Assembly: GCA_964525365.1 (NCBI GenBank)
Contig: CAZGGW010000033.1
Span: 1-9,586 of the forward strand
Source: CAZGGW01 sp964525365
GTDB lineage: Bacteria > Bacillota_I > Bacilli_A > RF39 > UBA660
DNA length: 9,586 nt
Reading direction: 5' to 3'
Part shown: positions 1 through 8,600 of the stretch, one piece after another
How the letters are laid out: each line of letters opens with the position of its first letter
How positions within the stretch are numbered: the stretch's first letter is position 1
Notes under the pieces: model-generated
Database searches by the model: none
What the model was told of the DNA's origin: nothing
What the model saw: the letters and a program-made list of their open reading frames with translations, nothing else
Made by a program: the position numbers and the translations under genes

Positions 1-83
1 AAGGTGTAAGCGTAAATGACAATTTCATTGTATGACGCAAAACAGCACATATCGGCTTTATGTGAAATCCGTATTCAGCCCTT

Positions 84-712
84 GTGCTACGCGGTCGTGT
101 CAAAAATGAACAGGTGAATAATATAGGAAAAATTAAATCGGTTGAAATGACAATAGACGAAATATGCTCGGACTTATCGGATGAGTTTGAAAAAAGCTTG
201 ACGGAACGACTTTTGAGTTTTTTTGAGGGCAACGGCTTTACCTATATTGTTTCAGCGATAAACACCAATCGTATTTATTGCTATATACGCAAAAGCAAGG
301 AAAGCCTGATTATAAACAAAAAAACCTATGAGGACAGACGGACGGCGGATACTCGCTTCAGCTAAGACTCACCTCGGCTAAATCCTATTCTGAGCTTGAC
401 AGCCTTTCGGATAACGTGCGCTCACAGATACTCGGAGGGCGCGATTGTAAGGCACCAAACTGCTGTAATTGCGGAAATCATTATTTCTTCGTCTATAATG
501 GTGTTAGTTACAGAAAATGTCATATGCTGTGCGATAATTATATGCTGCACAGGCTGCTATTAAGCAGAAGTAGTCATTCGCCAATCGCCTTAACATGGGA
601 CTTTACGGTCACATACGAAATGGCGAGAGCGTGGAGAAAAGCTCATGGAGCGTATCTCCGACAAGGTCAATGGACAGACCTCACTATGAGAATTTGCCTT
701 GACGTTGGATAA
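84..712 (+). pseudogene. Frameshifted remnant of an unrecognised cysteine-rich small protein
   Basis: Two consecutive plus-strand reading frames appear to be parts of one gene. The first runs from a GTG at 84 (an ATG at 147 is an alternative start) to a stop at 363-365 and holds an ordered stretch including EKSLTERLLSFF and RIYCYIRKSKESLIINKKTYED. From about 332 the coding character moves to a second frame, which is open just after a stop at 329-331 and reads YSLQLRLTSAKSYSELDSL. It then gives a cysteine-rich segment (CKAPNCCNCGNHY, then YRKCHMLCDN, to about 560) that could bind zinc. The frame change near 331 fits a single-base loss. Beyond about 560 the open frame to 712 looks like low-quality sequence, so the true 3' end may be lost too. 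I do not recognise the family and infer no function. No good RBS precedes either start. It could instead be two small unrelated ORFs. Confidence 0.5.
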
Positions 713-726
713 GTGAATATAAAATG

Positions 727-778
727 AACCTCCCCACATCGTTATCGCTGTATCAGCGTGAAACGGTGTGGGGAGGTT
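727..778 (+). terminator. Long perfect hairpin, probable (bidirectional) terminator
   Basis: Arms 727-743 and 762-778 pair over 17 consecutive positions with one G-T wobble, and the core is CCTCCCCACA against TGTGGGGAGG. An inner 5-bp stem (CGCTG 746-750 with CAGCG 754-758, loop TAT) stacks inside. The right arm runs into TTTTG (777-781) and the left arm follows AAAA (721-724), so it could act on either strand. It separates the decayed upstream gene from the hsd promoter, as expected of an insulating terminator. The stem is longer than a typical intrinsic terminator, so a small palindromic repeat element is an alternative. Confidence 0.6.
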
Positions 779-835
779 TTGTATATGTTTGGTATCGTTC
801 ATTTTACTCATAACGAAATTATTTTTAAAAACCTA

Positions 836-865
836 TTGACAATGCAATTAAAACCGTGCTATACT
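836..865 (+). promoter_or_regulatory. Sigma-A type promoter of the hsd operon
   Basis: A perfect -35 box TTGACA (836-841) is followed after 18 bp by TATACT (860-865), one mismatch from TATAAT. A TG dinucleotide at 857-858 gives an extended -10. Transcription would start near 872, leaving a leader of about 45 nt before the first start codon at 918. It is the only strong promoter I see for the seven genes downstream. No obvious operator overlaps it. Confidence 0.8.
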
Positions 866-905
866 ACAAGTACGATGTTACATCAGCCACATAACATATT
901 TTATT

Positions 906-910
906 GGAGG
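906..910 (+). promoter_or_regulatory. RBS fixing the TTG start of the half-size S gene
   Basis: GGAGG at 906-910 lies 7 nt before TTG at 918-920, the optimal distance. No in-frame ATG is near, which makes the TTG the supported start. Confidence 0.75.
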
Positions 911-917
911 TGCTATA

Positions 918-1490
918 TTGCGACTAAAAGATATATGTTCTATCCGAACAGGTCTTGTATTGTCTAGGAAGATATCCGATGATGAGGTTAATTCCTACAA
1001 ATACAAGCAAATAACATTGAAATCAGTTCAAACGGATGGTTGCATAAATACCGATGAATTCAATGATTTCTTTTCTGATGAGTTGATAAAAGACAATTAT
1101 CTTGCAGCAGATGGTGATGTACTGGTAAGGTTGACCGCTCCGTTTAATGCAATATATGTCGATGAAACGATAGAAGGCGTTGTCGTTCCTTCGCATTTTG
1201 TCATAATTAAAGCAGACAAAACACAAGTATTACCACAGTATATTGCTTGGTATCTGAAACGTGAAAGAATAAAAAAAGCGATGCTTTCAAGCTGTGTAGG
1301 TGCGTTGCTTCAAGTTAAACCGACATTCGTTGCGGATATTGAAATTAATTTGCCACCATTATCAACTCAAGAAAAAGTTGTAGAAATCGACAGACTTTCC
1401 GGCTTGGAAACACGTCTTTACAACGAACTGGTAGAGCAGAAGCAAATGTATTATAATCAATTAACACGTCAAATCAACAAAATAAAGTGA
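918..1490 (+). CDS. Half-size type I restriction specificity subunit (single TRD)
   Basis: Predicted DNA-recognition protein of a type I R-M system, 190 aa, about half a normal HsdS. Residues 1 to ~147 resemble one target recognition domain: an opening LKDICSIRTGLVLSRK, a central LAADGDVLVRL, and a closing INLPPLSTQEKVVEI. Residues ~151-190 form the helical spacer that in this family pairs with the other half of S and docks HsdM. There is no second TRD, and the clean stop and following gene suggest this is its natural size rather than a fresh truncation. It starts at TTG with a strong RBS and is the first gene of the operon, 11 bp before hsdM. Half-S proteins of other systems can dimerise into a functional, palindrome-recognising S; whether this one does, or competes with the full hsdS downstream, is inference. 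It shares little sequence with that hsdS beyond the QEK-x-x-EI spacer motif. Confidence 0.8.
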   Translation: MRLKDICSIRTGLVLSRKISDDEVNSYKYKQITLKSVQTDGCINTDEFNDFFSDELIKDNYLAADGDVLVRLTAPFNAIYVDETIEGVVVPSHFVIIKADKTQVLPQYIAWYLKRERIKKAMLSSCVGALLQVKPTFVADIEINLPPLSTQEKVVEIDRLSGLETRLYNELVEQKQMYYNQLTRQINKIK

Positions 1491-1501
1491 GGTAAATTGC
1501 T

Positions 1502-3037
1502 ATGACAACAAAAGCGGATATTGAAAAAGTACTCTGGAAAGCCTGCGATAGCTTTAGAAACAAGATAGACAGTTCAAGATACAAGGATTATATTTTATCA
1601 ATGCTGTTCGTCAAATATTTAAGTGATGTATACGAAGAAAAGAAAAGTGATTATGCAAAACAGTATGGCGATAATGCCGAGCGTATTGAAAGAGCGATGA
1701 GCCGTGAACGTTTCACGATTTCTGATACTGCAACATTTTCATTTTTATATGACAACCGCAACGACACGGAAATCGGTCAGAAAATAAATACCGCCCTTGC
1801 GGATATCGAAGATAAGAACAGCGGTAAATTACGTAATGTTTTCCGTGCAATTGATTTCAACTCAACTGTTGACTTCGGTGATGTAAAAAATAAAAACGCA
1901 ATCCTAAAGAACGTTCTTGAAGATTTTTCGGAACTTGATTTGCGACCGTCACAGCTTGACAGCACAGATATTATCGGCGATGCCTACGAGTATATGATTG
2001 CAAACTTTGCTTCGGACGCAGGCAAAAAGGGTGGGGAATTTTTTACGCCAAGTAAGGTTTCCGAGCTTGTGGCAACGCTTGTTAATCCGCAGAAAAACGA
2101 CCGTATCTACGACCCGACGTGCGGAAGCGGTGGTTTGCTGTTAAAGGCATATCACCAAGTTCCGTCGAAGAAAGTTGCTATATATGGACAAGAACAGAAT
2201 GCACAGACATGGGCGTTATGCACGATGAATATGTTTCTGCATGGCGTTGACGATGCGAAAATATGGCAGGGTGACACACTTGCTAATCCACAGAATATCG
2301 AAAATGATAAGCTGATGAAGTTCCAGTGCGTTGTTGCAAATCCTCCGTTTTCGCTTGATAAATGGGATAGTGGTTTTCTGTCAGCGGCGGCTGTTGACGA
2401 TAAGGGCAAAAAGCAAGAGAAAATGGCATCTTCCCTTGACCGTTTCAATCGCTTTGATTGGGGTGTTCCACCTGCATCAAAGGGTGATTATGCCTTTGTG
2501 CTTCACATGCTCCACAGCCTTGACGACAGCACGGGAAGAATGGCAGTAGTACTGCCGCACGGAGTCCTTTTCAGAGGAGCAAGCGAGGGCAGAATTCGTC
2601 AGCAGATTATTGAATTTCATCTTCTTGATGCTGTAATCGGTTTGCCGTCTAATCTGTTTTACGGAACATCAATCCCTGCTTGTATCCTTGTATTCAAGAA
2701 GAATCGTGCCAACACCGATGTTTTATTTATTGACGCAAGCGGAGAGGGAAATTACGAAAAGGGCAAAAATCAAAATCTTCTCCGTGACTGTGACATTGAA
2801 AAGATTGTTGAAACCTATAAGAAGCGTGAAGTAATTGAAAAATACAGTTATCTTGCAACACAAGAAGAAATCAAGGAAAACGACTATAATCTGAATATTC
2901 CCCGTTATGTTGATACCTTTGAGGAAGAAGAACGGATTGATATTGACGAAGTGAAAGCAAATATTGTGGGTATTGAAGCCGAAATTTTGGCAGTACAAGC
3001 AAAAATGAACGAGTATCTGAAAGAACTTGGAATATAG
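1502..3037 (+). CDS. hsdM: Type I R-M DNA N6-adenine methyltransferase subunit HsdM
   Basis: Modification subunit, 511 aa, which transfers methyl from S-adenosylmethionine to adenine N6 in the sequence chosen by HsdS; it is also required for restriction. An N-terminal helical HsdM domain (about 1-140) precedes the Rossmann-like methyltransferase domain. Visible motifs are GEFFTP (178-183), the SAM-binding motif I DPTCGSGG (204-211) and the catalytic motif IV NPPF (280-283). LPHGVLFRGASEG (351-363) and GLPSNLFYGTSIPACIL (380-396) are also typical of HsdM. The C-terminus (about 475-508) is a charged helix likely to contact S. Length and motifs are complete, with no sign of decay. The ATG has a GTGAGG-type RBS overlapping the stop of the half-S gene, so the two are probably co-translated. 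Confidence 0.96.
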   Translation: MTTKADIEKVLWKACDSFRNKIDSSRYKDYILSMLFVKYLSDVYEEKKSDYAKQYGDNAERIERAMSRERFTISDTATFSFLYDNRNDTEIGQKINTALADIEDKNSGKLRNVFRAIDFNSTVDFGDVKNKNAILKNVLEDFSELDLRPSQLDSTDIIGDAYEYMIANFASDAGKKGGEFFTPSKVSELVATLVNPQKNDRIYDPTCGSGGLLLKAYHQVPSKKVAIYGQEQNAQTWALCTMNMFLHGVDDAKIWQGDTLANPQNIENDKLMKFQCVVANPPFSLDKWDSGFLSAAAVDDKGKKQEKMASSLDRFNRFDWGVPPASKGDYAFVLHMLHSLDDSTGRMAVVLPHGVLFRGASEGRIRQQIIEFHLLDAVIGLPSNLFYGTSIPACILVFKKNRANTDVLFIDASGEGNYEKGKNQNLLRDCDIEKIVETYKKREVIEKYSYLATQEEIKENDYNLNIPRYVDTFEEEERIDIDEVKANIVGIEAEILAVQAKMNEYLKELGI

Positions 3038-3049
3038 GAGGAGTAAGTT

Positions 3050-3538
3050 ATGGTTTCATTAAAAAAGAGAGATTTTATTTACGGTGCAATTCTATCTGAA
3101 CTCATTAGCAGTAAATATAAAACAGTTTTGATTGATGGGAAAAGCAAAGAGCGTCGCATATATAAATTTACATCTAACACAGAAGAGGATTTTATAGCCT
3201 ATTTCAAATACAGTTTAGCATCAAAGTATTCAGAACGTGATAAGAGCACCAGTTGGCAATTTAATTTTTCCGAAAAAGAAATGGAACAGATTTTAGAATA
3301 CGTGTATAGTGATGTTGCCATTAAGATTTTTTGTTTGTGCGGTAACAAGGAATTGCGTGGGTCAGAAATTGCAGTGATAAAGAACGATGAGATTGAGTCA
3401 ACGATATTTGAATCAGAGAAAGATAGCAATACTATAACTATTCGAAAAGAGTTTAAAACAAATTACTATAAAATTCCAAGAAACGGTGGAAGAGACAACG
3501 ACTTGCCGATAGCAACAAATCGTATAGACGCACATTAA
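3050..3538 (+). CDS. Unrecognised 162-aa protein inside the hsd operon
   Basis: I do not recognise this protein. It starts at ATG with AGGAGG (3036-3041) overlapping the hsdM stop, and ends 9 bp before dinD, so it is a genuine operon member. It is soluble, with no signal peptide or membrane segment, and looks mixed alpha/beta. Visible segments are RDFIYGAILSEL (7-18), EEDFIAYFKYS (45-55), a W-x-F-x-F strand at SWQFNFS (68-74), a hydrophobic core strand IKIFCLCGNKEL (91-102) followed by SEIAVI (105-110), and a basic tail with GGRDNDLPIATNRID. The order strand, FxK strand, WxFxF, acidic helix, buried strand faintly recalls the later part of PD-(D/E)XK-type folds, but I cannot identify a full catalytic set. 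A DNA-interacting or complex-modulating role is a guess from location only. Confidence 0.75.
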   Translation: MVSLKKRDFIYGAILSELISSKYKTVLIDGKSKERRIYKFTSNTEEDFIAYFKYSLASKYSERDKSTSWQFNFSEKEMEQILEYVYSDVAIKIFCLCGNKELRGSEIAVIKNDEIESTIFESEKDSNTITIRKEFKTNYYKIPRNGGRDNDLPIATNRIDAH

Positions 3539-3547
3539 GGAGGACAT

Positions 3548-4381
3548 ATGCCTGAAATCGAAAAATACAGTGAAAAGACCTTTGAAGATATAAAGCATAT
3601 CAATGCTGACGGGATTGAATTTTGGTATGCCCGTGAGTTACAGACGGTGCTTGAATATTCTGAATGGAGAAATTTTTTAAAAGTTATTGAAAAGGCGATG
3701 ATTGCATGCCAAGGCAGTGAAAACACCGTAGAATCACATTTTGTTGACGTCAACAAATCATCACCGATGCCGAATGGTGGAGAGCGTATAATTGACGATA
3801 TTCAGCTTTCCCGCTATGCTTGCTACTTAATCGTACAGAACGGCGACCCTCGAAAAGAAGTAATCGCACTCGGGCAGACATATTTTGCAGTAAAAACCCG
3901 TCAGCAAGAGCTTATTGAAAACTATGACGAGTTAAGCGAAAATCAAAAGCGTATTGCAATCAGAAATGAAATTATTGAACATAACAAGTCGCTTGCCGAA
4001 GCAGCTTCAAACGCAGGCGTTGTTGAGCCAAAAGATTACGCAATATTTCAAAACAGAGGTTATCAGGGTTTATATGGCGGTCTTGGGGCAAAGGAAATCC
4101 ATGCAAGAAAAGGTTTAAAGAAAAGCGAAAAAATCCTTGATAATATGGGTAGTACCGAGCTTGCGGCAAATCTTTTCCGTGCGACACAAACAGACGAAAA
4201 GTTGCGCCGTGAGAATATTCAAGGGAAGCAAGCGGCAAACCAGACGCATTATGAAGTCGGAAAAAAAGTCCGTGATACAATAAAAGAGCTTGGCGGAACG
4301 ATGCCAGAGGACTTACCAACACCCGAAAAGAGCGTCAAAAAGCTCGAAAAGGAAATGGCAAAGAAAATTACAAATAAGTAG
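3548..4381 (+). CDS. dinD: DNA-damage-inducible protein D (DinD) homologue
   Basis: Full-length DinD-family protein, 277 aa (the E. coli protein is 274). Conserved blocks are very recognisable: LSRYACYLIVQNGDP (87-101), YFAVKTRQQEL (112-122), NRGYQGLYGGLG (169-180), MGSTELAANLFRATQT (200-215) and VRDTIKELGGTMPEDLPTP (241-259), then a lysine-rich tail. In E. coli DinD is SOS-induced and inhibits RecA-driven strand exchange by disassembling RecA filaments; it probably acts on recombination intermediates in the cytoplasm. Here it sits between hsdM and hsdS with AGGAGG (3538-3543) just before ATG and a stop that forms part of the hsdS RBS, so it is read as part of the R-M operon. I see no LexA box directly upstream, so SOS control would have to act at the operon promoter or be absent. 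The family assignment is secure; the role in this operon is inferred. Confidence 0.93.
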   Translation: MPEIEKYSEKTFEDIKHINADGIEFWYARELQTVLEYSEWRNFLKVIEKAMIACQGSENTVESHFVDVNKSSPMPNGGERIIDDIQLSRYACYLIVQNGDPRKEVIALGQTYFAVKTRQQELIENYDELSENQKRIAIRNEIIEHNKSLAEAASNAGVVEPKDYAIFQNRGYQGLYGGLGAKEIHARKGLKKSEKILDNMGSTELAANLFRATQTDEKLRRENIQGKQAANQTHYEVGKKVRDTIKELGGTMPEDLPTPEKSVKKLEKEMAKKITNK

Positions 4382-4391
4382 GTGAAAAAAA
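4380..4391 (+). promoter_or_regulatory. hsdS RBS with A7 spacer before a TTG start
   Basis: AGGTG (4380-4384), partly built from the dinD stop codon, is followed by seven A residues (4385-4391) and then TTG at 4392. The spacing of 7 nt supports TTG over the next in-frame ATG at 4422. The spacer is a pure homopolymer, so slippage would change RBS-to-start distance without touching the protein. Confidence 0.65.
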
Positions 4392-5618
4392 TTGACCGAT
4401 GAAATAAAAAAGCGTGTTGAGATGATAAATCGTGGGGAAATTCCCGACGGGTATAAAAAAACTAAGGTCGGGGTTGTGCCTAGTGAGTGGGAAGAGTGTA
4501 GACTAAGCAAGTTTATGCAGGTAAACAACGAAAGAAACAGAAAAGATATGTACACAAAAGAAGATGTACTGTCCGTATCAGGAGATTTCGGCATTGTTAA
4601 CCAAATCGACTTTATGGGAAGATCATATGCTGGTGAGTCTGTAGCAGAATATCATGTTGTGAACACAGGTGATGTAGTATATACTAAATCGCCATTAAAA
4701 GCTAATCCGTATGGAATAATAAAAACTAATAACGGAAAATCAGGTATAGTATCAACTCTTTACGCTGTGTATACACCGACACAACGAAGTTTTGGCAGAT
4801 ACATTGAGAACTATTTTAACAGAACAGAAGTCACCAATAATTACTTATTGCCTTTAATACACAAGGGTGCTAAGAATGATATGAAGGTGAATAATGAAGA
4901 TGTCCTAAAAGGTTTTGTTGTATTTCCCTCTCTCCCCGAGCAAGAAAAAATCGCTGAAATTCTCACAACGCAGGACAAGCTTATTGAGTTGCAAGCAAAA
5001 AAAGTCGCTGAACTTAAAAGACTGAAAAAAGCATACTTGCAGAAAATGTTTCCACAGAATGGCGAGAATGTTCCCGAAATTCGTTTTAAAGGTTTTACTA
5101 ACGCTTGGGAACAGCGTAAGGTTTCGGATGAAGTCAATTCTGTTGATACTGGTAAAAGCAGATTCACAATAAAAGATGACGGAGAGTATGAAATATTAGG
5201 TTCTACCTCAGTCATTGGATATGACGATGATTATGATTATGAGGGTGATTTTCTCTTAACTGCAAGAGTTGGAGCGAATGCGGGAACATTATATAGGCAT
5301 TCAGGGAAAGTGAAAATCACTGATAATACAGTGTTTTTGCAGGGGCAAAATCTTGATTTTCTGTTTTATTTACTCATCCGCTTTGATTTGCACCGTCTTT
5401 CATTCGGAACGGGTCAGCCACTGGTAAAGGCGAGTGAGTTGAAAGCGCTTCAATTACTGATGCCAACCGAAAAATCAGAAAAAGAAAGAATAGCAAACTT
5501 TTTCCGCAACCTTGACACCCTTATCACCCTTCATCAGCGTAAGCTTGATGAAATGAAAAAAAAGAAGAAAGCACTTATGCAATTATTATTGACAGGAAAG
5601 GTGAGAGTTAAAATATGA
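4392..5618 (+). CDS. hsdS: Type I R-M specificity subunit HsdS (two TRDs)
   Basis: Sequence-recognition subunit, 408 aa, a normal full-length HsdS. It shows the expected duplicated plan: a short lead containing PDGYKKTKVGVVPSEWE, TRD1 (about 35-180), a central helical spacer (181-220, opening LPEQEKIAEIL and ending KKAYLQKMFP), TRD2 (about 227-357, opening PEIRFKGFTNAWEQRKV and ending FGTGQPLVKASELKALQLLMP), and a C-terminal helical repeat (364-403, KERIANFFRNLDTLI to LLLTGKV). The two different TRDs predict a bipartite, non-palindromic target whose bases cannot be read from sequence. The start is TTG. Near the 3' end an A8 run (5556-5563) encodes part of a lysine cluster. Its stop overlaps the hsdR start in ATGA, so hsdR is translationally coupled. 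It is not an inverted or shuffled copy of the upstream half-S gene. Confidence 0.95.
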   Translation: MTDEIKKRVEMINRGEIPDGYKKTKVGVVPSEWEECRLSKFMQVNNERNRKDMYTKEDVLSVSGDFGIVNQIDFMGRSYAGESVAEYHVVNTGDVVYTKSPLKANPYGIIKTNNGKSGIVSTLYAVYTPTQRSFGRYIENYFNRTEVTNNYLLPLIHKGAKNDMKVNNEDVLKGFVVFPSLPEQEKIAEILTTQDKLIELQAKKVAELKRLKKAYLQKMFPQNGENVPEIRFKGFTNAWEQRKVSDEVNSVDTGKSRFTIKDDGEYEILGSTSVIGYDDDYDYEGDFLLTARVGANAGTLYRHSGKVKITDNTVFLQGQNLDFLFYLLIRFDLHRLSFGTGQPLVKASELKALQLLMPTEKSEKERIANFFRNLDTLITLHQRKLDEMKKKKKALMQLLLTGKVRVKI

Positions 5619-8600
5619 ACGCTGACGCATATCTTGAAGATAATATAAGCAAAAATCCCACTATTGAAGTGCTGAAAAAACTTGGCTACACTTATCTCTC
5701 CCCCGAAGAATGCGAGGTTCAAAGAGGTAGTAAATACGGCGTCATTCTGAAAGATGTTCTGCGTGAGCAATTGTCTGCGCTGAATGGCTTTACTTTCGGT
5801 GGAAAAGACTACAAGTTCAGCCGTGACAACATTGAACGTGCTATAACAGAGCTTGATGAACCGCTTACAGAGGGACTTGTCCGCACAAGCGAGAAAATTT
5901 ACGATTCGCTTATGCTCGGAAAAAGCTATCCCGAATATCTCGACGACGGACGTTGTATGAATTTCAATCTGAAATATATCGACTGGGACGATATGAGTAA
6001 AAATGTATTTCACGTTACTGAGGAATTTTCAGTTGAAAGCCGTGACAAGCAGCACAATGCACGCCCCGATATTGTTCTTTTCGTGAATGGTATTCCGTTT
6101 GCAGTTATTGAGTGTAAATCACCTGTGATTTCTGTTGAACAGGCTGTTGAGCAGAATATCCGCAATCAGACCGACGATTATATCCCACAGCTGTATAAGT
6201 TTGCACAGATAGTCGTTGCTACCAACACAAACAGTCTTAAATACGCAACCGCAGGCACTCCGAAAAAGTTTTGGTCAATCTGGAAAGAGGAGGACACAGC
6301 TTTTCTCAATGAAAAGCTTTCAGAATGCGTTTGCGACCGTTTGCCAACGGTTCAGGATAAAGATTTGATTTCTTTGCTTTCTCCCGAAAGACTAATGGAC
6401 TTAACAAAGTATTTCGTTATATATGATGCCAATGTCAAGAAAATCTGCCGTCATCAACAGTTCTTTGCTATAAAGGAAATCATAAAAACCATAAATACCG
6501 ATGACGAAAAAGGAAATCGCCAAAGCGGTGTAATCTGGCATACTCAAGGTAGCGGAAAGTCACTGACAATGGTTATGCTTGCAAAGTATATACTTATGGA
6601 AATGTCAAAGCTTTCTCCAAAGGTTATACTTGTAACAGACCGAAAAGAGCTTGACAGTCAGATAGCAAAAACTTTTGTTCACACAAGGCTTTTACCTGCC
6701 AAGGCTACAAGCGGAAAACATCTTGTTTCTCTTATTGAAAATGGAAAAGTTGATATAGTAACATCAATAATCAATAAATTCAACACCGCCGAAAACAGCG
6801 GTGTAAAAGTCATGTCAAGAGATATTTTTGTTCTTGTCGATGAAAGTCACAGAAGTAATTACGGACAGCTTGCAGCAAAAATGCGCAATGTTTTCCCAAA
6901 TGCGTGCTATATAGGTTTTACCGGCACACCGCTTATGAAAAACGAAAAAAGCACTATGAAACGTTTCGGCAAGCTGATTCATAAATATACCATAAAAGAC
7001 GGCGTTGACGATAAAGCAATAGTGCCGCTTATTTACGAGGGTAGGTTTGTTGAACAAAAAGTTGATGAAGCAAATATCGACCTTTGGTTTGATAAGACAA
7101 CAAAAAAGCTCACCGAAAGTCAACAGCTTGACCTGAAAAACAAATGGAGCAGTATCAGACGGCTTACTTCAACCGATTCACGCATAAGAAGAATTGCCCT
7201 TGATGTGAACGAGCATTTTATTGAGGGATATAAAAACACAGGCTTCAAAGCTATGCTTGCAACGAATTTCAAGCGTGATGCTGTACGTTACCTCGAATGT
7301 TTTGAAACCATTGGCGACCTTAATTGTGCGGTTATGATTTCATCTCCCGATATGCGAGAGGGCGTTGACGATATAGACGAAAGCACGGACAACAAGGTTG
7401 TAGCGTTTTGGAACAAAATGATGAAGCAATACGGCAACGAGGATGCTTACGAGGAAAACATAAAAAACAAGTTTTGCGATGGTGAGATTGATATTCTTAT
7501 TGTTTGCAGTAAACTGCTTACGGGGTTTGATGCACCGATTTGTCAAGTTTTATACGTTGATAAAGAGCTTAAAGAACACGGACTTTTGCAGGCAATTGCA
7601 AGAACAAACCGCCTTGCGGACGGCAAGGATTACGGCTTGATTGTCGATTACAGAGGGCTTATAAATAAGCTTGATGACGCAATGAATATGTATAGCGGTG
7701 CTGGACTTGAAAACTATGACGGCTCGGATTTGTCGGGCGCAATTGTCGATGTTATGACCGTTGTAGGAACGTTAAGACAGGCATATTCACAGCTTTGCGA
7801 CTTGTTCATTTCCGTCAGGAACAAAGACGATACTGAGGAAATTGAGGACAGACTGGCGGACGATGATTTACGCAAGGACTTTTACAACCTTCTTTGCAAA
7901 TTCGGTAAAGCACTCGCTATGGTACTGAATTCCGAAAAAGCGTATGAAGCAATTCCGAAAGATGAGATTAACAAATACAAATCAACTTTTTCGTTATTTT
8001 CAAAAATCAGACGCTCGGTCAAAATCAGATATGCCGATGCCGTTGACAACAGCGAATATGAGCCGCTTATGCAAAATCTTCTTGACCAACATTTGTCTGT
8101 TGTGGGGCTTAAACAGATTACACCGCCGGTTGATATTCTTAACAGCGACGATATGGATAAAGAACTGTCCGAGCTTACTTCAAAGCGTTCGCAGGCAGAT
8201 GCAATACGTTCAAGAATGACAAAGAGTATCGCCGAAAAGCACGATGATAATCCTGCATATTACGATAGCTTTTCAAAGAAAATCAAGGAAGCATTGGAGC
8301 AATATAAAGATAAAGTGATTACGGAAGCGGAATATCTTGAAAAAATGAACACAATCCTTGACGAATATAGAAAAGGCGTAACCGACATAACCTACCCTGA
8401 AAAGCTGAAAAATAACGTACACGCACAAGCATTTTACGGTGTGATTTCGGGAGTGCTTGAAGAAAAAATCATTATTTCCGACAATGTAGATTTAATTGCG
8501 GACATTGCCTTTGATGTTACGGAAATTATCCGCACAAACAGCAAGGTTGACTGGGCTGAAAATCTAGATATTCACAAGAAAATAGAGCAAGCAATAGATG

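Noticed and set aside
590..811. Minus-strand ORF of 73 aa across the upstream hairpin
   Set aside because: It reads through the stem-loop, has no convincing RBS or family features, and looks like a chance frame.
724..811. Tiny plus-strand ORF starting at the ATG at 724
   Set aside because: About 28 codons that run through both hairpin arms, with no RBS; more likely non-coding.
945..958. Possible Firmicute LexA/SOS box (CGAAC...) just after the operon start
   Set aside because: Only the left half matches well and the right half lacks the expected GTTC-like end. It lies inside the half-S codons for SIRTGLV, a common motif of S subunits, so coding constraint explains it.
918..5618. Invertible hsdS shufflon between the half-S and full hsdS
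   Set aside because: The two S genes point the same way, share only short protein motifs and no visible long inverted repeats, and no site-specific recombinase is present in the window.
7944..8219. Plus-strand 91-aa ORF inside hsdR
   Set aside because: Shadow frame of the intact hsdR, with no RBS and no recognisable domain. The other internal and antisense ORFs over the hsd genes were rejected for the same reason.
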